Translations under genes and position numbers: made by a program
NCBI GenBank assembly: GCA_049999725.1
Contig: JBNGIS010010459.1
Span: 1-31,407, forward strand
From: Haplomitrium mnioides
Taxonomy: Eukaryota > Marchantiophyta > Haplomitriopsida > Calobryales
DNA length: 31,407 nucleotides
Direction: 5' to 3'
Shown: piece by piece, positions 11,218 through 20,759 of the stretch
How the letters are laid out: each line of letters opens with the position of its first letter
How positions within the stretch are numbered: position 1 is the stretch's first letter
The notes under the pieces: model-generated
Told to the model about the DNA's origin: nothing
Databases searched by the model: none
What the model saw: only the letters and a program-made list of their open reading frames with translations

Positions 11218-11400
11218 CACGGTGTGCTTTGGATGGTGGAAGTTTCTCCCCCTCCGTACTCAGCAATTCCAAGCGGGCCAGGTCTTCAGGTACGATGCAG
11301 TCAGAGTTTCTCATGACAACGCAGTCAAGGTGTGGAAGGCAATGTCAAGGCATGAAAGGAAATGTTCATGCTGGGAATTTCAATTTCAGATAGTTTTTTC
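11218..11400 (-). pseudogene. possible lectin-like relic 2
   Basis: About 300 bp further upstream. The DNA matches relic 1 over about 55 bases (both contain a C-rich ...CGTACT... block, then AAGCGG and GTCTTCAGG on the plus strand). On the minus strand it reads DCVVMRNSDCIVPED in one frame. It is recognisable mainly through its similarity to relic 1, not directly to the lectin gene. The remaining frames are broken. It may be a third tandem copy or another part of the same duplicated unit. Confidence 0.35.
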
Positions 11401-12314
11401 CTCATTTACGCTTGTCGATATCCTCGACTTCATTCCAGCAATGGAGGAGGGTGCTGTATTAGCGCCTAAAAACGGTGCACCGCTTTGTTTCTCGCGAACT
11501 CGAACATCCACTGTCTGGATCAACTGCTGCAACCAGTAGCCTATCTCAAGAAAGGGAGTTATATGGTTCTTGTAATTCAAAGTATGTCAAACCGATTCTA
11601 GATCCAGCACAAGGCTTGCGACTCGTTCATCATCACCAACGATCCTTATCGGCGATGGCGCTCCTATTCGCCATTATGTGAGCTTGAGTCTCCCTTGGCA
11701 GAAGACCTGTGGTTGGAATCCATCCCCGCGCAGTTTCACCAAATGGAGGACACCCAGCTCGGCCAAGATGTACACATGGAGCCAGCCTTCGGCTAGGTGC
11801 CATGCACAAATCCAGCCAGCCCTCCACCCTTTGCATTTGCGGAATTTGCGTGTTATTAGTAACGGATGCTTCTATGCTCCTAGAAGAGCGCCAGTTGCGT
11901 GCACGCAGAGGTATGATACGAGTATCTAGTATTAATTCTGCAGCTGCAAAGCTGTGGCTACACCAATTCGGGGGATGCGTTCTGCAGACAGGCAGGTGAT
12001 CTAAGAGGCCATTGAGGTGGGCTTTCATGTAGGCAAAGTTGTGACCATTTGAGTACTCTATTCGTGAGCCATGGAAAGGACCTTCAAGGTTGCCCCTTGA
12101 GTGCCTGCCACACCTCGTGCTACCCGACTATGATCATGAGGAAAGTCACTTAGTCAAAAGTTGTGAGCTCAGCAAGAACCCTATGAACCCTATATACTAG
12201 CACAAGACTAAGAAGCTGCAAGGGATGAGCAGCAATCACCATACAAGTGTTTTTTTGAAAGAGAAAGGAGATTGATGTAGCTGGTGTTGATGCTTGGCAT
12301 GGGAATGTTCACAC
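11401..12314. other. interval without a supportable gene
   Basis: Overlapping ORFs of 83-131 codons occur on both strands at about 11630-12030, with ordinary composition but no motif I recognise and no homologous neighbour. The longest (minus, 11633-12028, 131 codons) could be a gene remnant but nothing supports it. After about 12050 the DNA resembles the untranslated leader of a retroelement. Confidence 0.4.
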
Positions 12315-12475
12315 TTTGCTTCACAAGTCATGTTGTCATGATGAGAGTATGTGTGCATGTCTTGAACATTTTGCTTCACAAGTCATGTTGTCATGATGAG
12401 AGTATGTGTGTGTCTTGAACATTTTGCTTCACAAGTCATGTTGCCATGATGAGAGAGTGTGTGTGTGATATGTGT
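12315..12475 (+). repeat. three-copy tandem repeat, 53-55 bp
   Basis: Units start at 12315, 12370 and 12423 with TTTGCTTCACAAGTCATGTT, followed by GCCATGATGAGAG or GTCATGATGAGAG and a TG dinucleotide run. They are nearly identical apart from TG-run length. They lie about 0.7 kb upstream of the gypsy gag remnant, where leader or LTR repeats are common. Confidence 0.95.
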
Positions 12476-12534
12476 TGTGTCATGTCATGAGACTATCCCT
12501 CCCCATGATACTATCCCTCCCGACTCTCTACTCT

Positions 12535-12645
12535 ACGGCCATATATGTCAAAACATGTTTAGAACGGCCATATATGTCAAAACATGTTTAGAACGTCTCA
12601 CTTAGCTTGATAACATGTTTAGAACGTCTCACTTAGGCTTGATAA
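12535..12645 (+). repeat. two interlocked tandem repeats (29 and 31 bp)
   Basis: ACGGCCATATATGTCAAAAC plus ATGTTTAGA occurs at 12535 and 12564. The overlapping unit ACATGTTTAGAACGTCTCAC plus TTAG and CTTGATA occurs at 12582 and 12613. The shared ACATGTTTAGA core links the two arrays, which suggests stepwise slippage. Confidence 0.95.
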
Positions 12646-13113
12646 TTTCTAGTGTCACTCTTATCATGATTCATCAATGAAGTTTGTCATTTCTTCATCA
12701 TGCTTGACTCTTTATCGGATTTCCCTTCATCATTCAATATGATTTGTGTTGTTTCTCTCTACTATATCAAGCCATGTTTACTTTTCACTCTTCTCCCTTG
12801 AGGAACTTCTTTGGTTTGACTTAACTTTGTGGTGTTGGTTGTGTTGGTGTTGTGTTGTTGTGCCTTGCCATGTATCACTTCTTGACTCTAGTCTTCCATG
12901 CACATATGGTCATTTCACTCACCATCTCTACCTACAAGAAGTACTAATATGGTGGTACTTTTGTAACTTGTTTATTACTCAAGAATCTACAATCCTGTAA
13001 AGCTCTCATAGTAACTCATATTATTTAACGTCAACATTCTAAAACTTCTAAAACTTCACACAAGAAACATTGTTGTCTGATACTTTTTGACTACGTGATC
13101 AACTGCAAGTCAA
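12646..13113. other. probable retroelement leader, no gene
   Basis: T-rich DNA before the gypsy gag remnant. One 84-codon ORF (12746-13000) has a hydrophobic, low-complexity translation without a family match. No LTR boundary or primer site could be placed with confidence. Confidence 0.4.
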
Positions 13114-13677
13114 TTGGAAGGAGTGGCAAAAACTTGGTGGAGATATCAAATCGAGCAAGTTCAACATGGATTTATTGCTCCAATTGCTTCTTGGCTAGTT
13201 CAAAGAAGTGGTGAATTTAACATTTAGGGGTTTGAATGCTCCAAAAGTGGCAAGAGATTGCTTAGTAGAATCAAAGCAAATCGGTACAATAAGGAGCTAT
13301 GTTACACAATTTCAGAATGTCATTATGCAAATTCCTAATATGGGAAGTGAGAAGCTTTGGATCACTTTGTTCAAAGATTGAAGCTTTGCACTAGAATGGA
13401 AGTGACAATGAGAGAGTCCTTTCAACTAGAAGAAGCAATACGCATGGCTGAGCAATACGAGTCACTGCTAGCAGCTAATGAAGCTAGGACACATCCACAA
13501 CAAGCTTTACCAAATGTTCATGTACCACCAAATTTGGTTGTACCTATGGAGATTGATGTGACGCAAAGAGTGGCACTCACTAATGTAGAGTATAAGCACC
13601 TACACCAAAGTGGTGGATGTGTTTATTGTGGACAACTTGGTCATATGATTACAAATTTCCCATGTCACCAAGGTTGA
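13114..13677 (+). pseudogene. gag: Ty3/gypsy gag remnant with damaged zinc knuckle
   Basis: Read across frames this is a gypsy capsid region. It starts with LEGVAKTWW (13114), then LTFRGLNAPKVARDCL, SYVTQFQ and MGSEKLW, which is the usual Retrotrans_gag order. It continues in another frame with HFVQRLKLCTRMEV and a Glu/Ala-rich helix, and ends with the nucleocapsid knuckle CVYCGQLGHMITNF. At least two frameshifts and one stop (TGA after LFKD near 13379) break it. In the CCHC knuckle (C-x2-C-x4-H-x4-C) the last Cys is Phe, so even the longest open piece (13357-13677) would not form the site. No protease, RT or integrase of this lineage follows: the next coding sequence is copia. This is a 5' fragment of a deleted element. 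Confidence 0.85.
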
Positions 13678-14011
13678 CCACACGCTCTTGTTCAAGCAGC
13701 AGTTGTTGAAGAAGAAAACCAAGCAAACGACATGCCTGAGTAAAAACAATCAAACAGTTTACTAAGAGCTTGATTAGCTCCAATGGAATTAAAAGCTTGA
13801 CAAGAATTTGAAGCACCTTGTATCATCTAGATGGTATGGTTGATGAGCATTTGTATAGAATGTTGGTAGGCTTTGTAAGTTTTGAAATTTTCATGTTATT
13901 ACATTTTGCAAACAAAATCAAAGCTAAATGATGGCCGGGTTTTTTTAATTTTTTGTGTATTACCTGGCCTAGTACAATACTTTGAGCCCAGGATTGATCA
14001 ACCTGGTGCAC

Positions 14012-14033
14012 AAAGGGGGAAAAGAGAATAAAA
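14012..14033 (+). other. purine tract, possible gypsy polypurine tract
   Basis: An AAAGGGGGAAAAGAGAATAA-like run, 22 purines apart from one T, lies about 330 bp after the gypsy gag fragment. If the gypsy element was internally deleted, this could be its polypurine tract. No matching LTR start was identified, so this is only a candidate. Confidence 0.3.
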
Positions 14034-14691
14034 TCAGTTTAAAAAGTTGTCTGGAGTCCGAGAAAGCATATTTGTTTGATTCATTTGGAGGGCGGGCCCA
14101 GTTTGCCGCAAGGAGGGAGTGACATCAGAATTTGAGGTTCAATCTCTTCAACCCACCTCTTGATTATCTTTGATTGATTCCATTCTTTTCTGATTGAATC
14201 TATCTCTCACAAGGGACACACTCTTTGATTCTGAAATACTTCTCACAAGAGACTACAGGCGACTCATACTAACTAGAAATATTGACCCCTGTCACCTCCA
14301 CAAGCTAAACCCTCTATCTAGCCATACCTACAACTTTTATTTCTTCCTTCTTCACAGAATCAATGTTGCAGAGCGGCACCACAACGATTCGGGACTAGGA
14401 TCATACAAGGAAAGCTCTTGGAGGACACGATACAGGCATACCAATAGGAGTAGATACACATTTTCTTTTCAAGGCAGTTTCTTCATCTATTAGTTCTTTG
14501 TTTTTCTGCTTAAAGCAGAAAACATAAATAGATACATGGGTCCATAATTGACTGAATTTTGGACCACTCACCAATCTGTACAAAGTACAAAATAATTGTT
14601 GCCTTAATCCAGCAGTTGCAATCACCAGACATTCTGGTTCCTCTTACTTATTCACAGGTATTCTCAACATAAACAGAGCGCAGACCTGCAA
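14034..14691. other. interval before the copia gag, no clear feature
   Basis: This should hold the 5' LTR and primer site of the copia element that follows. The 20163 LTR sequence is not recognisable here, so the 5' end appears lost, replaced or diverged. Short ORFs show no family motif. Confidence 0.5.
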
Positions 14692-15285
14692 ATGGCATCT
14701 GTAGCATCTCTGAAATTTCAAGCACTCATATTAGATGGCTCCAATTACTCATCATGGTCACTAGATGTCACAACATATATGACATCCAAAGGTATTCATG
14801 AAATACTCAACACGGAAGATGATATAAACCCTCGTGATGCAGCCACATCCCTCATCCTAATCTGACACCATTTGGTAGAACCCTGAGACTCCAATACCTG
14901 AACTATAAAGGCCCCCACCAATTGTGAGCAAAAGTGAAACTCAGATTTGACCACTTGACAAGTATATTGCTCCCTGTAGCAAGACACGATTGGATTAATC
15001 TTCACGTTCAGGACCATACTTCCAGAGTCAATTACAATAGTGAATTATTCTGCATTGTCTCACAATTGGCAATCTGTGGTCACCCCATGACCGACGAAGA
15101 ACAAATAGAGAAGACTCTATCGACTTTTCCTATGAGCAATCTCATTTTAGCATCACATTACCGCAATATACGATTCACTCAATACTCTGAACTCATAGTA
15201 TATATGCTACTAGCTAAAAATTATCAACTCCTCCTCATGGAAAATGCAAAGAAACGACCCCCAGGGTCTACTGCACCTCCATAGA
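14692..15285 (+). pseudogene. gag: copia gag (capsid) remnant
   Basis: An ATG at 14692 opens MASVASLKFQALILDGSNYS, the typical N-terminus of plant copia Gag, with LDGSNYSSW in the conserved place. It stops at TGA 14863 after 57 codons. Further capsid sequence follows in other frames. The C-terminal half is open from 14934 to 15284 and includes QLAICGHPMTDEEQIEKTLS, then FPMSNLILASHYR, matching the UBN2-type gag region. At least two frame changes and several stops lie between. It would have formed the capsid of the virus-like particle and is not functional now. Confidence 0.88.
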
Positions 15286-15289
15286 ACCC

Positions 15290-16087
15290 TAAATCACACT
15301 TTATAGGGGCTAGACAATATCTCTATTCCAAAAACAGAAACTTCCTCATAGGCAGAGGAAGGGGACACTCCAGATTTAGGGGGAGCACTACCCATCCTAA
15401 CACCAGTTGACCTCCGACCACCAACAACAAGGATTGACATATCGAACGTCGCACATCAACGACACCAGAACGTGCTCAACAGTGCACATGGACCAACAGA
15501 GGAGGCAGACAATCCTCTAGAGGTCGACAAAGTTAGTTTTATCCGTGTCAACCGCAGACAACTTGCAATCGCTATGGCACACACAGCCACATCCAGCCTA
15601 CTTGCAGAGTACCCGTGCACCTTGCGCGATTATACCAACAGAGCATTAAACCTCACAATAATGAGGTACACATCAACTTATTGGAATTGATAGACATGGA
15701 TGAATATCCATCATATGATCTACACCCTAAGAGTCACATGACTCATCCCTCTCTGTCAGACCTAGACAACAAGTGTGAGATAACCAACATTGTAGATAGC
15801 GGATCTTCGCACACCATATTGCAAGACCGAAAATACTTCTCATCGATTAAACCTTCTTCTAGGCCTATAACCACAATCACCGGCCACAACCAAATTGAAG
15901 AAGGTTATGGTCCAGCCACCATGCTCTTTCCAAATGGTACCAAACTAGATATTAAATCCACAATTTATGCACCTGCAGCAACTAGAAACCTCATACGACA
16001 AAACGGTTTCCACATTCAAACCGAATTCTTTCAAGACAATGAAGTCCTCCATATACTGAGTCCAACAGCAACAGGCTTTGACATATG
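15290..16087 (+). pseudogene. copia nucleocapsid and protease remnant
   Basis: After the capsid comes a Gly/Arg-rich basic stretch (GRGRGHSRFRG, about 15348-15381), then a zinc knuckle at 15564-15605 reading CNRYGTHSHIQPTC. The second Cys of the CCHC pattern is Tyr (TAT at 15573-15575). The same frame continues as the 157-codon open region 15615-16087. This holds the aspartic protease site IVDSGSSHTI near 15790-15820, where family members normally have DSG followed by A, C or S. It then has the strand and flap region (GHNQIEEGYG) and the start of the pre-integrase segment (RNLIRQNGFHI). The protease active triad is intact in isolation. Confidence 0.88.
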
Positions 16088-16149
16088 AGAATCACTCTCG
16101 CTATCACCACTTAGACTATACACTACTAAGATCTACTCATATCATGTCT

Positions 16150-17425
16150 CTACGACACTGATCTCTGCAGCCCTCGCATTGCACAATTGCCTCGGACATC
16201 CCGGCCAAGATATGTTCTACCGCATAAAAAACAATAACAAAGGCATGCCACAGAATGTGCATCCACTGTCGTTGAATACCCCATGCTTAGCATGCGCACA
16301 AGGGAAACTGAGAATCGCACCTTCTCACGACAAAACAACGATCACGATTCCTCGAGAGAATCCACACTGATGTTTGTGAGCCTATCCATCCACCTTTGGA
16401 ACCATTTAGATACTTCCTAGTCACCATTGATGCATCATCCAAATGGTCACAAGTATCTCTACTCACAACCAAAAACATGGTCTTCCTAAAACTTCTATCT
16501 CAAATCTTGAAACTCTCGACACAATTTCCTGATCACGCAATTAGAAATCTGAGAGTGGACAATGTTGGAGAATTCTCTTCACAAACTTTTGATGAATTTT
16601 GATATTCGGCTTAGATATCCAATATTAAGTTCCACATATACACTTTCAAAATGACATTGCAGAATCTGCTATCAAGAGAATACAACTAATTGCAAGACCA
16701 TTACTTTTGAATTCAAACCTCCTCACCACAGCTTGGGGACATGTAATCATGCACATAACATCCTTATTGCTTTACAAACCATCTACATTCAATCAAAATT
16801 CCCCACACCAACTTACAACCGGAATTCCTGCAGATATCTTGTATCTTCGCACATTTGGTTGCCTCATCTTTGTCCCAATCTTAGGACAAGATCAAACAAA
16901 GATGGAACCCCAACACCAAAAAGGCATATATATCGGTTTTGAATCTCCTTCCATCATATGATATCTTGAACCTTCAATCTCTTTTGTGTTTAAGTCTCAA
17001 TTCTTAGACTGTCAATGCTTTGAGGATTTTTTTCCACATCTGTTGCAAGAGGACAAAGTTGTACAACCTAGACCTGAGGACAACTTAATATAGCACCAGC
17101 ACTTGCCATTAGACTTCAACCAATGAAACATGCAATCCAATGTCGAAGTCAGACAACTCCTCCATTTACAGCAAACATTAATCAAAATGTTTGACACATT
17201 TTTAACAATGCAGCCAGCATCACCAAATCGCACGTTGAAGCAGCCAACGCACCAGCACAACTTCAAAAAGTCGACGTACCTACCATTGAAATACAACCTA
17301 AAGCTAAACGTGGCAGACCTAAAGGCTCAAAGAATAAACCAAAATCACCAACATCATTACACGTTGCGATTGACAACGATGAAATAGCAATTGACTATTC
17401 CCATACTAGTAAAATATAGGACAAA
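16150..17425 (+). pseudogene. copia integrase remnant
   Basis: The GAG-pre-integrase HHCC zinc region is at about 16170-16320 (LHNCLGHPG, then CLAC). The core carries the first catalytic Asp in LVTIDASSKWSQ (about 16420-16455), the second in RVDNVGEF (about 16555, normally SDNAGEF) and the Glu region AESAIKRIQ (about 16655-16685) in a shifted frame. Stops lie at the end of the 16396-16602 open piece. The C-terminal part is recognised by the RTFGCLIFVP and GIYIGFESPSII motifs (to 16961) and, further on, an AT-hook-like KRGRPKGSKNK near 17305-17338. Stops throughout make it inactive. Confidence 0.88.
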
Positions 17426-17549
17426 ACCCATACCCCTATGGATGATCTATTCGCATTCTCTATATCACAATCAATAGACAATGATACACCTCACCCTTTA
17501 TCTGTACAAGAAGCACAATCAAGAACCAATTGGCCTTAATGGGAGAAGG

Positions 17550-18950
17550 CCATAAATTCAAAACTTGACTCTCTCATACGATGACAAGTATTTGGATCTG
17601 TTATGCCAACACTTCCCGACATGCATCTGACAGATTTACAGATTTATTTTTTTCCACAAACACAATGTGATAGGAGATGTCACGTGATACAAGGCAACAT
17701 TAGTAGCCAAAAGATACACTCAAATTCTTGGACATGATTATGACATCACATACTCACCTGTCATGGACACTACAACATACAGATATATGGTAGCATTCTC
17801 TATCCAACGCCATCTCACTATGCACATCATGGACGTCATCACTGCCTACTTATATGGCATTCAAGACACTCATACTTTTATGAAGACACCCCTTGAACTC
17901 ATATTAGGAATTGCATTTCATATTCAAGAGGAGAACAGCCACAATGCAAATGGACCTTTAGTCCCAAACCGCCCAAAGACTGAGATTGGACTTTTTGTCT
18001 CTCATGGCCTAAACTCTAAGGTTAGACCTTTTGTCCCTCATGATATGCACTATAAAGCACAATGATTAAAAATAGACCTTTTGTCCACAAAGACCTCAAT
18101 CTGGGAAAATGGCCTTTTGTCCTCAATGGCCAACAAATGAAAAGACCTTTTTTCCATAAGAGGTCATTGCCAATTCAGAAAGGACCTTTAGTCCTCATGT
18201 CAAAAAGACAATGCCAAATGATGGAAAGCAAGTTGCATAATGCCATTCAAGGACCTTTAGTCCAGCCAGCAAACTCACTAAGCACGCAGCATTTCAAATG
18301 ACCTTTAGTCCAGCCAGCAGACTCGCTGAGCATGCAGCGTTTCAGAGGGCCTTTAGTCCCTTATATATACAAGCTCCATAGGCAACACAAGAGTCGACCT
18401 TTTGTCCCCCATCATCAAAGTATACCACATGAAAATGTGAAGTTGGCAAAGCATTCTATTAATGCATCTGGATCACCAATCGATCAATCAGAAATACAAA
18501 TGGAAGCTCAAGTATTGGGATCGATATATGGACTCAAACAAAGTGGCAAAAATTGGTTCTAGATATTCAAATAAAAAATGATGGCACAGAATTTTAAAAT
18601 TGATGACATTGCTCCATGCTTGTTCATGAAACATCAAGGCTCTAAATACATCGTGGTTGCACTTTATGTAGACGACATAAATATTTTTGGCACAAAAAGT
18701 CTAGTAGCCAACACAATTGGCAAACTGAAAAACATATTTGAAATGTGAGATATTGGAGAACCATATTTTTGTCTTGGCATCCAGTTTGAGCATCTACTTG
18801 ATGGGATTCTGATCCACCAGTCCACATGTATGGCCAAGATACTCAAACAATTCAATATGGATAATGCTCATTCGACGAGCACTCCCATAGAAATGAGATC
18901 TTTGGACCCAACCAATAACATGTTTGGAAAATGAAAGAAACATGAACAAA
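17550..18950 (+). pseudogene. copia reverse transcriptase remnant with a 0.5-kb insertion
   Basis: RT begins around 17690 in one frame with ATLVAKRYTQ and DYDITYSPVMD, then in the open region from 17763 MHIMDVITAYLYG (about 17820-17862), which holds the first catalytic Asp. Normally 35-45 residues separate this motif from SLYGLKQSG. Here GSIYGLKQSGKNWF only appears at about 18518-18562, because roughly 500 bp of repeats lie between. The catalytic YVDD is intact at 18665-18676 (ALYVDDINIFG). Downstream are GEPYFCLGIQ and the ILKQFNMDNAHSTSTPIE segment. Stops and one frameshift make it non-functional. Confidence 0.9.
17952..18407 (+). repeat. in-frame repeat array inside the copia RT, 11 copies of GGACCTTTAGTCC-like 13-mer
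   Basis: Copies of [G/A]RCCTTTWGTCC start at 17952, 17988, 18024, 18074, 18110, 18143, 18182, 18251, 18299, 18347 and 18395. Spacings are 36, 36, 50, 36, 33, 39, 69, 48, 48 and 48. All are multiples of three except 50, and that one explains the single frameshift between the two open stretches. Each copy encodes G/R-P-L/F-V followed by P, L, Q, H or S. The last units form a 48-bp tandem repeat. One copy has TGA where the others have GGA (18300). The array sits between the RT catalytic motif and GLKQSG. Confidence 0.95.
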
Positions 18951-19670
18951 CTTTGGGATCAGAAAAACCATACCTTTTGGCAATTGGAGCTCTCATGTAC
19001 CTTGCAAATTAGTGTAGACCTGATATATCTTTTGCAGTAAACGTGCTTGCAAGGCAGAGCTCCCAACCTACTATTTGTCACTGGAATGGACTTAAACGCA
19101 TTTTCAGATACCTGAAAGGTACAAAAGACATAGGACTCTTCTTTCCTAAAAATGCAACAAATGATATTGTTGGTTTATGCCGACATTGGATATTTATCTA
19201 ATCTTGATGATGCAAAGTCTCAAACAGGATACGTCTTCCTTAAAGGAAGCTTCGCTATCTCATGAAAAAACACAAAATAGACAATTACAACTACCTCAAC
19301 TAATCATGCAAAAATCATAGCACTCTATAAGGCTAGTAGGGAAGTATTTGGCTTCAACAACTCATTGATCATATCAACATCAATACTTGCCAACCTCTAC
19401 TTCAAGCCTCTACAATAATATACGAGGACAATCGACCATGCGTCGACCAAATTGCTCAAGGTTTTATCAAGGGTGACATAATTAAGCACATTGCCTCTAA
19501 ACTCTTTTACACCTAAGAGCAACACAGTGACAAAATAAATGTCCAATGGATAGCAAGAAAAGATAACAGAGCAAATATCTTCACCAAACCCCTTCCACCT
19601 GCTCTGCACATAGCACATACTCAAGGGCTCGGTTTAAGAAGACTATCTAAACTACACCAAAACAACAAAT
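18951..19670 (+). pseudogene. copia RT C-terminus and RNase H remnant
   Basis: It begins with KPYLLAIGALMYLAN (about 18967-19011), RPDISFAVNVLARQS and RIFRYLKGTKDIGLFFP, the usual copia connection region. RNase H follows, with SQTGYVFLKGSFAIS (about 19219-19261), TTSTNHAKIIALYKASRE (about 19289-19340), YEDNRPCVDQIAQGFIKGDI, and the C-terminal NVQWIARKDNRANIFTKPLP and GLGLRRLS. It carries several stops (for example inside the SWK-type segment near 19262) and frame changes. Translation ends at about 19671 (TAA). Confidence 0.88.
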
Positions 19671-19671
19671 A

Positions 19672-20152
19672 ATGATTGCTTATACCATTTTGTTTTTCTG
19701 CGACCTTTAGTCATGAAGATCAAAGCTTGCGAATTCAGTTATTTCTTTTTGAAAAAAATTAATTTGTGTGAAGTGTCATACAGGGGTAATGACAAGAGCA
19801 TATTATATTATAAGTTGACATCATTTCTTAGCTTTTGAGGTTGACATCATTTTTTAGACACATCTCCATGATATAAGTACAAAAGATGCAGCGATACAAC
19901 AACAAGGGACGCAACAACACCATATATTAGCTTTACTATCAAAGCAACATTTTGACATTTTGTTTCTTACACACACTCCACACTATATTATTATGTTTCT
20001 ACCTATCAAATATGTGGTGGCACTCTTTGACTCGAAAGAAAGCGAGAGGGTTTTAATGAGACCATATATAAATAGGATTTCAAATAGAACTTACATAGAA
20101 TATAGTCCTATGATGACTGATTACTAGAAGAATACTAGAAGAAGAATCAGCC
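19672..20152 (+). other. copia-1 3' untranslated region
   Basis: Non-coding stretch between the end of RNase H and the polypurine tract. It contains one further GACCTTTAGTC match at 19702-19712, outside any coding region, and a repeated TTGACATCATTT.TTAG motif (about 19816 and 19841). No gene is seen. Confidence 0.6.
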
Positions 20153-20162
20153 AAAGAGGGAG
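20153..20162 (+). other. polypurine tract of copia-1
   Basis: AAAGAGGGAG lies directly before the TGTT start of the LTR at 20163. Position and composition fit the plus-strand primer of an LTR retrotransposon. Confidence 0.85.
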
Positions 20163-20235
20163 TGTTATAGGGACATATATATACCCTATGTAAGTAGGTC
20201 ATCCATCAATCATTCTACTCATTCGTTTGGAGACT
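20163..20235 (+). repeat. 3' LTR of copia-1 (partial, cut by gap)
   Basis: It starts TGTTATAGGGACATATATAT and runs 73 bases before the 400-N gap. The first 32 bases match the start of the second LTR copy at 20728-20759, and the following bases match 26564 onward, where that second copy resumes after its insertion. This shows the uninterrupted sequence around the insertion point. Confidence 0.9.
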
Positions 20236-20635
20236 NNNNNNNNNNNNNNNNNNNNNNNNNNNNNNNNNNNNNNNNNNNNNNNNNNNNNNNNNNNNNNNNN
20301 NNNNNNNNNNNNNNNNNNNNNNNNNNNNNNNNNNNNNNNNNNNNNNNNNNNNNNNNNNNNNNNNNNNNNNNNNNNNNNNNNNNNNNNNNNNNNNNNNNNN
20401 NNNNNNNNNNNNNNNNNNNNNNNNNNNNNNNNNNNNNNNNNNNNNNNNNNNNNNNNNNNNNNNNNNNNNNNNNNNNNNNNNNNNNNNNNNNNNNNNNNNN
20501 NNNNNNNNNNNNNNNNNNNNNNNNNNNNNNNNNNNNNNNNNNNNNNNNNNNNNNNNNNNNNNNNNNNNNNNNNNNNNNNNNNNNNNNNNNNNNNNNNNNN
20601 NNNNNNNNNNNNNNNNNNNNNNNNNNNNNNNNNNN
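20236..20635. other. assembly gap (400 N)
   Basis: Undetermined bases. ORFs predicted through it are artefacts. The end of the copia-1 LTR and any sequence between it and the AT-rich stretch are hidden here. Confidence 0.99.
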
Positions 20636-20727
20636 TTTTATTATTGTCATTATTTATTATTATTTTATTTTAATATTATACTATATTATTATTACTGTAA
20701 TATTTTATATTTTATTATATTTGCATT
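20636..20727. repeat. AT-rich low-complexity stretch
   Basis: Almost only A and T with TTATTATT runs, between the gap and the second copia LTR. No gene is seen. Confidence 0.9.
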
Positions 20728-20759
20728 TGTTGTAGGGACATATATATACCCTATGTAAG
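20728..20759 (+). repeat. 5' LTR of copia-2, first part (before insertion)
   Basis: TGTTGTAGGGACATATATAT and on to GTAAG matches the copia-1 LTR start with one difference (G for A). It is interrupted after GTAAG (20755-20759), the target site of the inverted-repeat insertion. The remainder is at 26564-26640. Total reconstructed length is 109 bp, short for copia. Confidence 0.9.

Larger units (their letters stand above)
14692..20235 (+). mobile_element. decayed Ty1/copia retrotransposon (copia-1)
   Basis: Domain order is gag, zinc knuckle, protease, GAG-pre-integrase, integrase, reverse transcriptase, RNase H, polypurine tract and LTR. Integrase before RT is diagnostic of copia. Every domain is recognisable but carries stops and frameshifts. 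The 3' LTR begins at 20163 and is cut by the 400-N gap. The matching 5' LTR was not found. Many changes are C-to-T or G-to-A types (Cys TGT to Tyr TAT in the knuckle, Trp and Arg codons to TGA), as expected from long cytosine methylation. The RT carries an extra repeat array, described separately. Confidence 0.93.

Noticed and set aside
11633-12028. Minus-strand ORF of 131 codons
   Set aside because: It overlaps several other ORFs on the plus strand and shows no recognisable motif. Composition alone does not support a gene.
14034-14691. 5' LTR of copia-1
   Set aside because: The region was compared with the 20163 LTR and the 20728/26564 LTR. No convincing match was found.
20219-20673. ORFs of 143 and 148 codons on both strands
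   Set aside because: They run through 400 undetermined bases and contain almost no real sequence.
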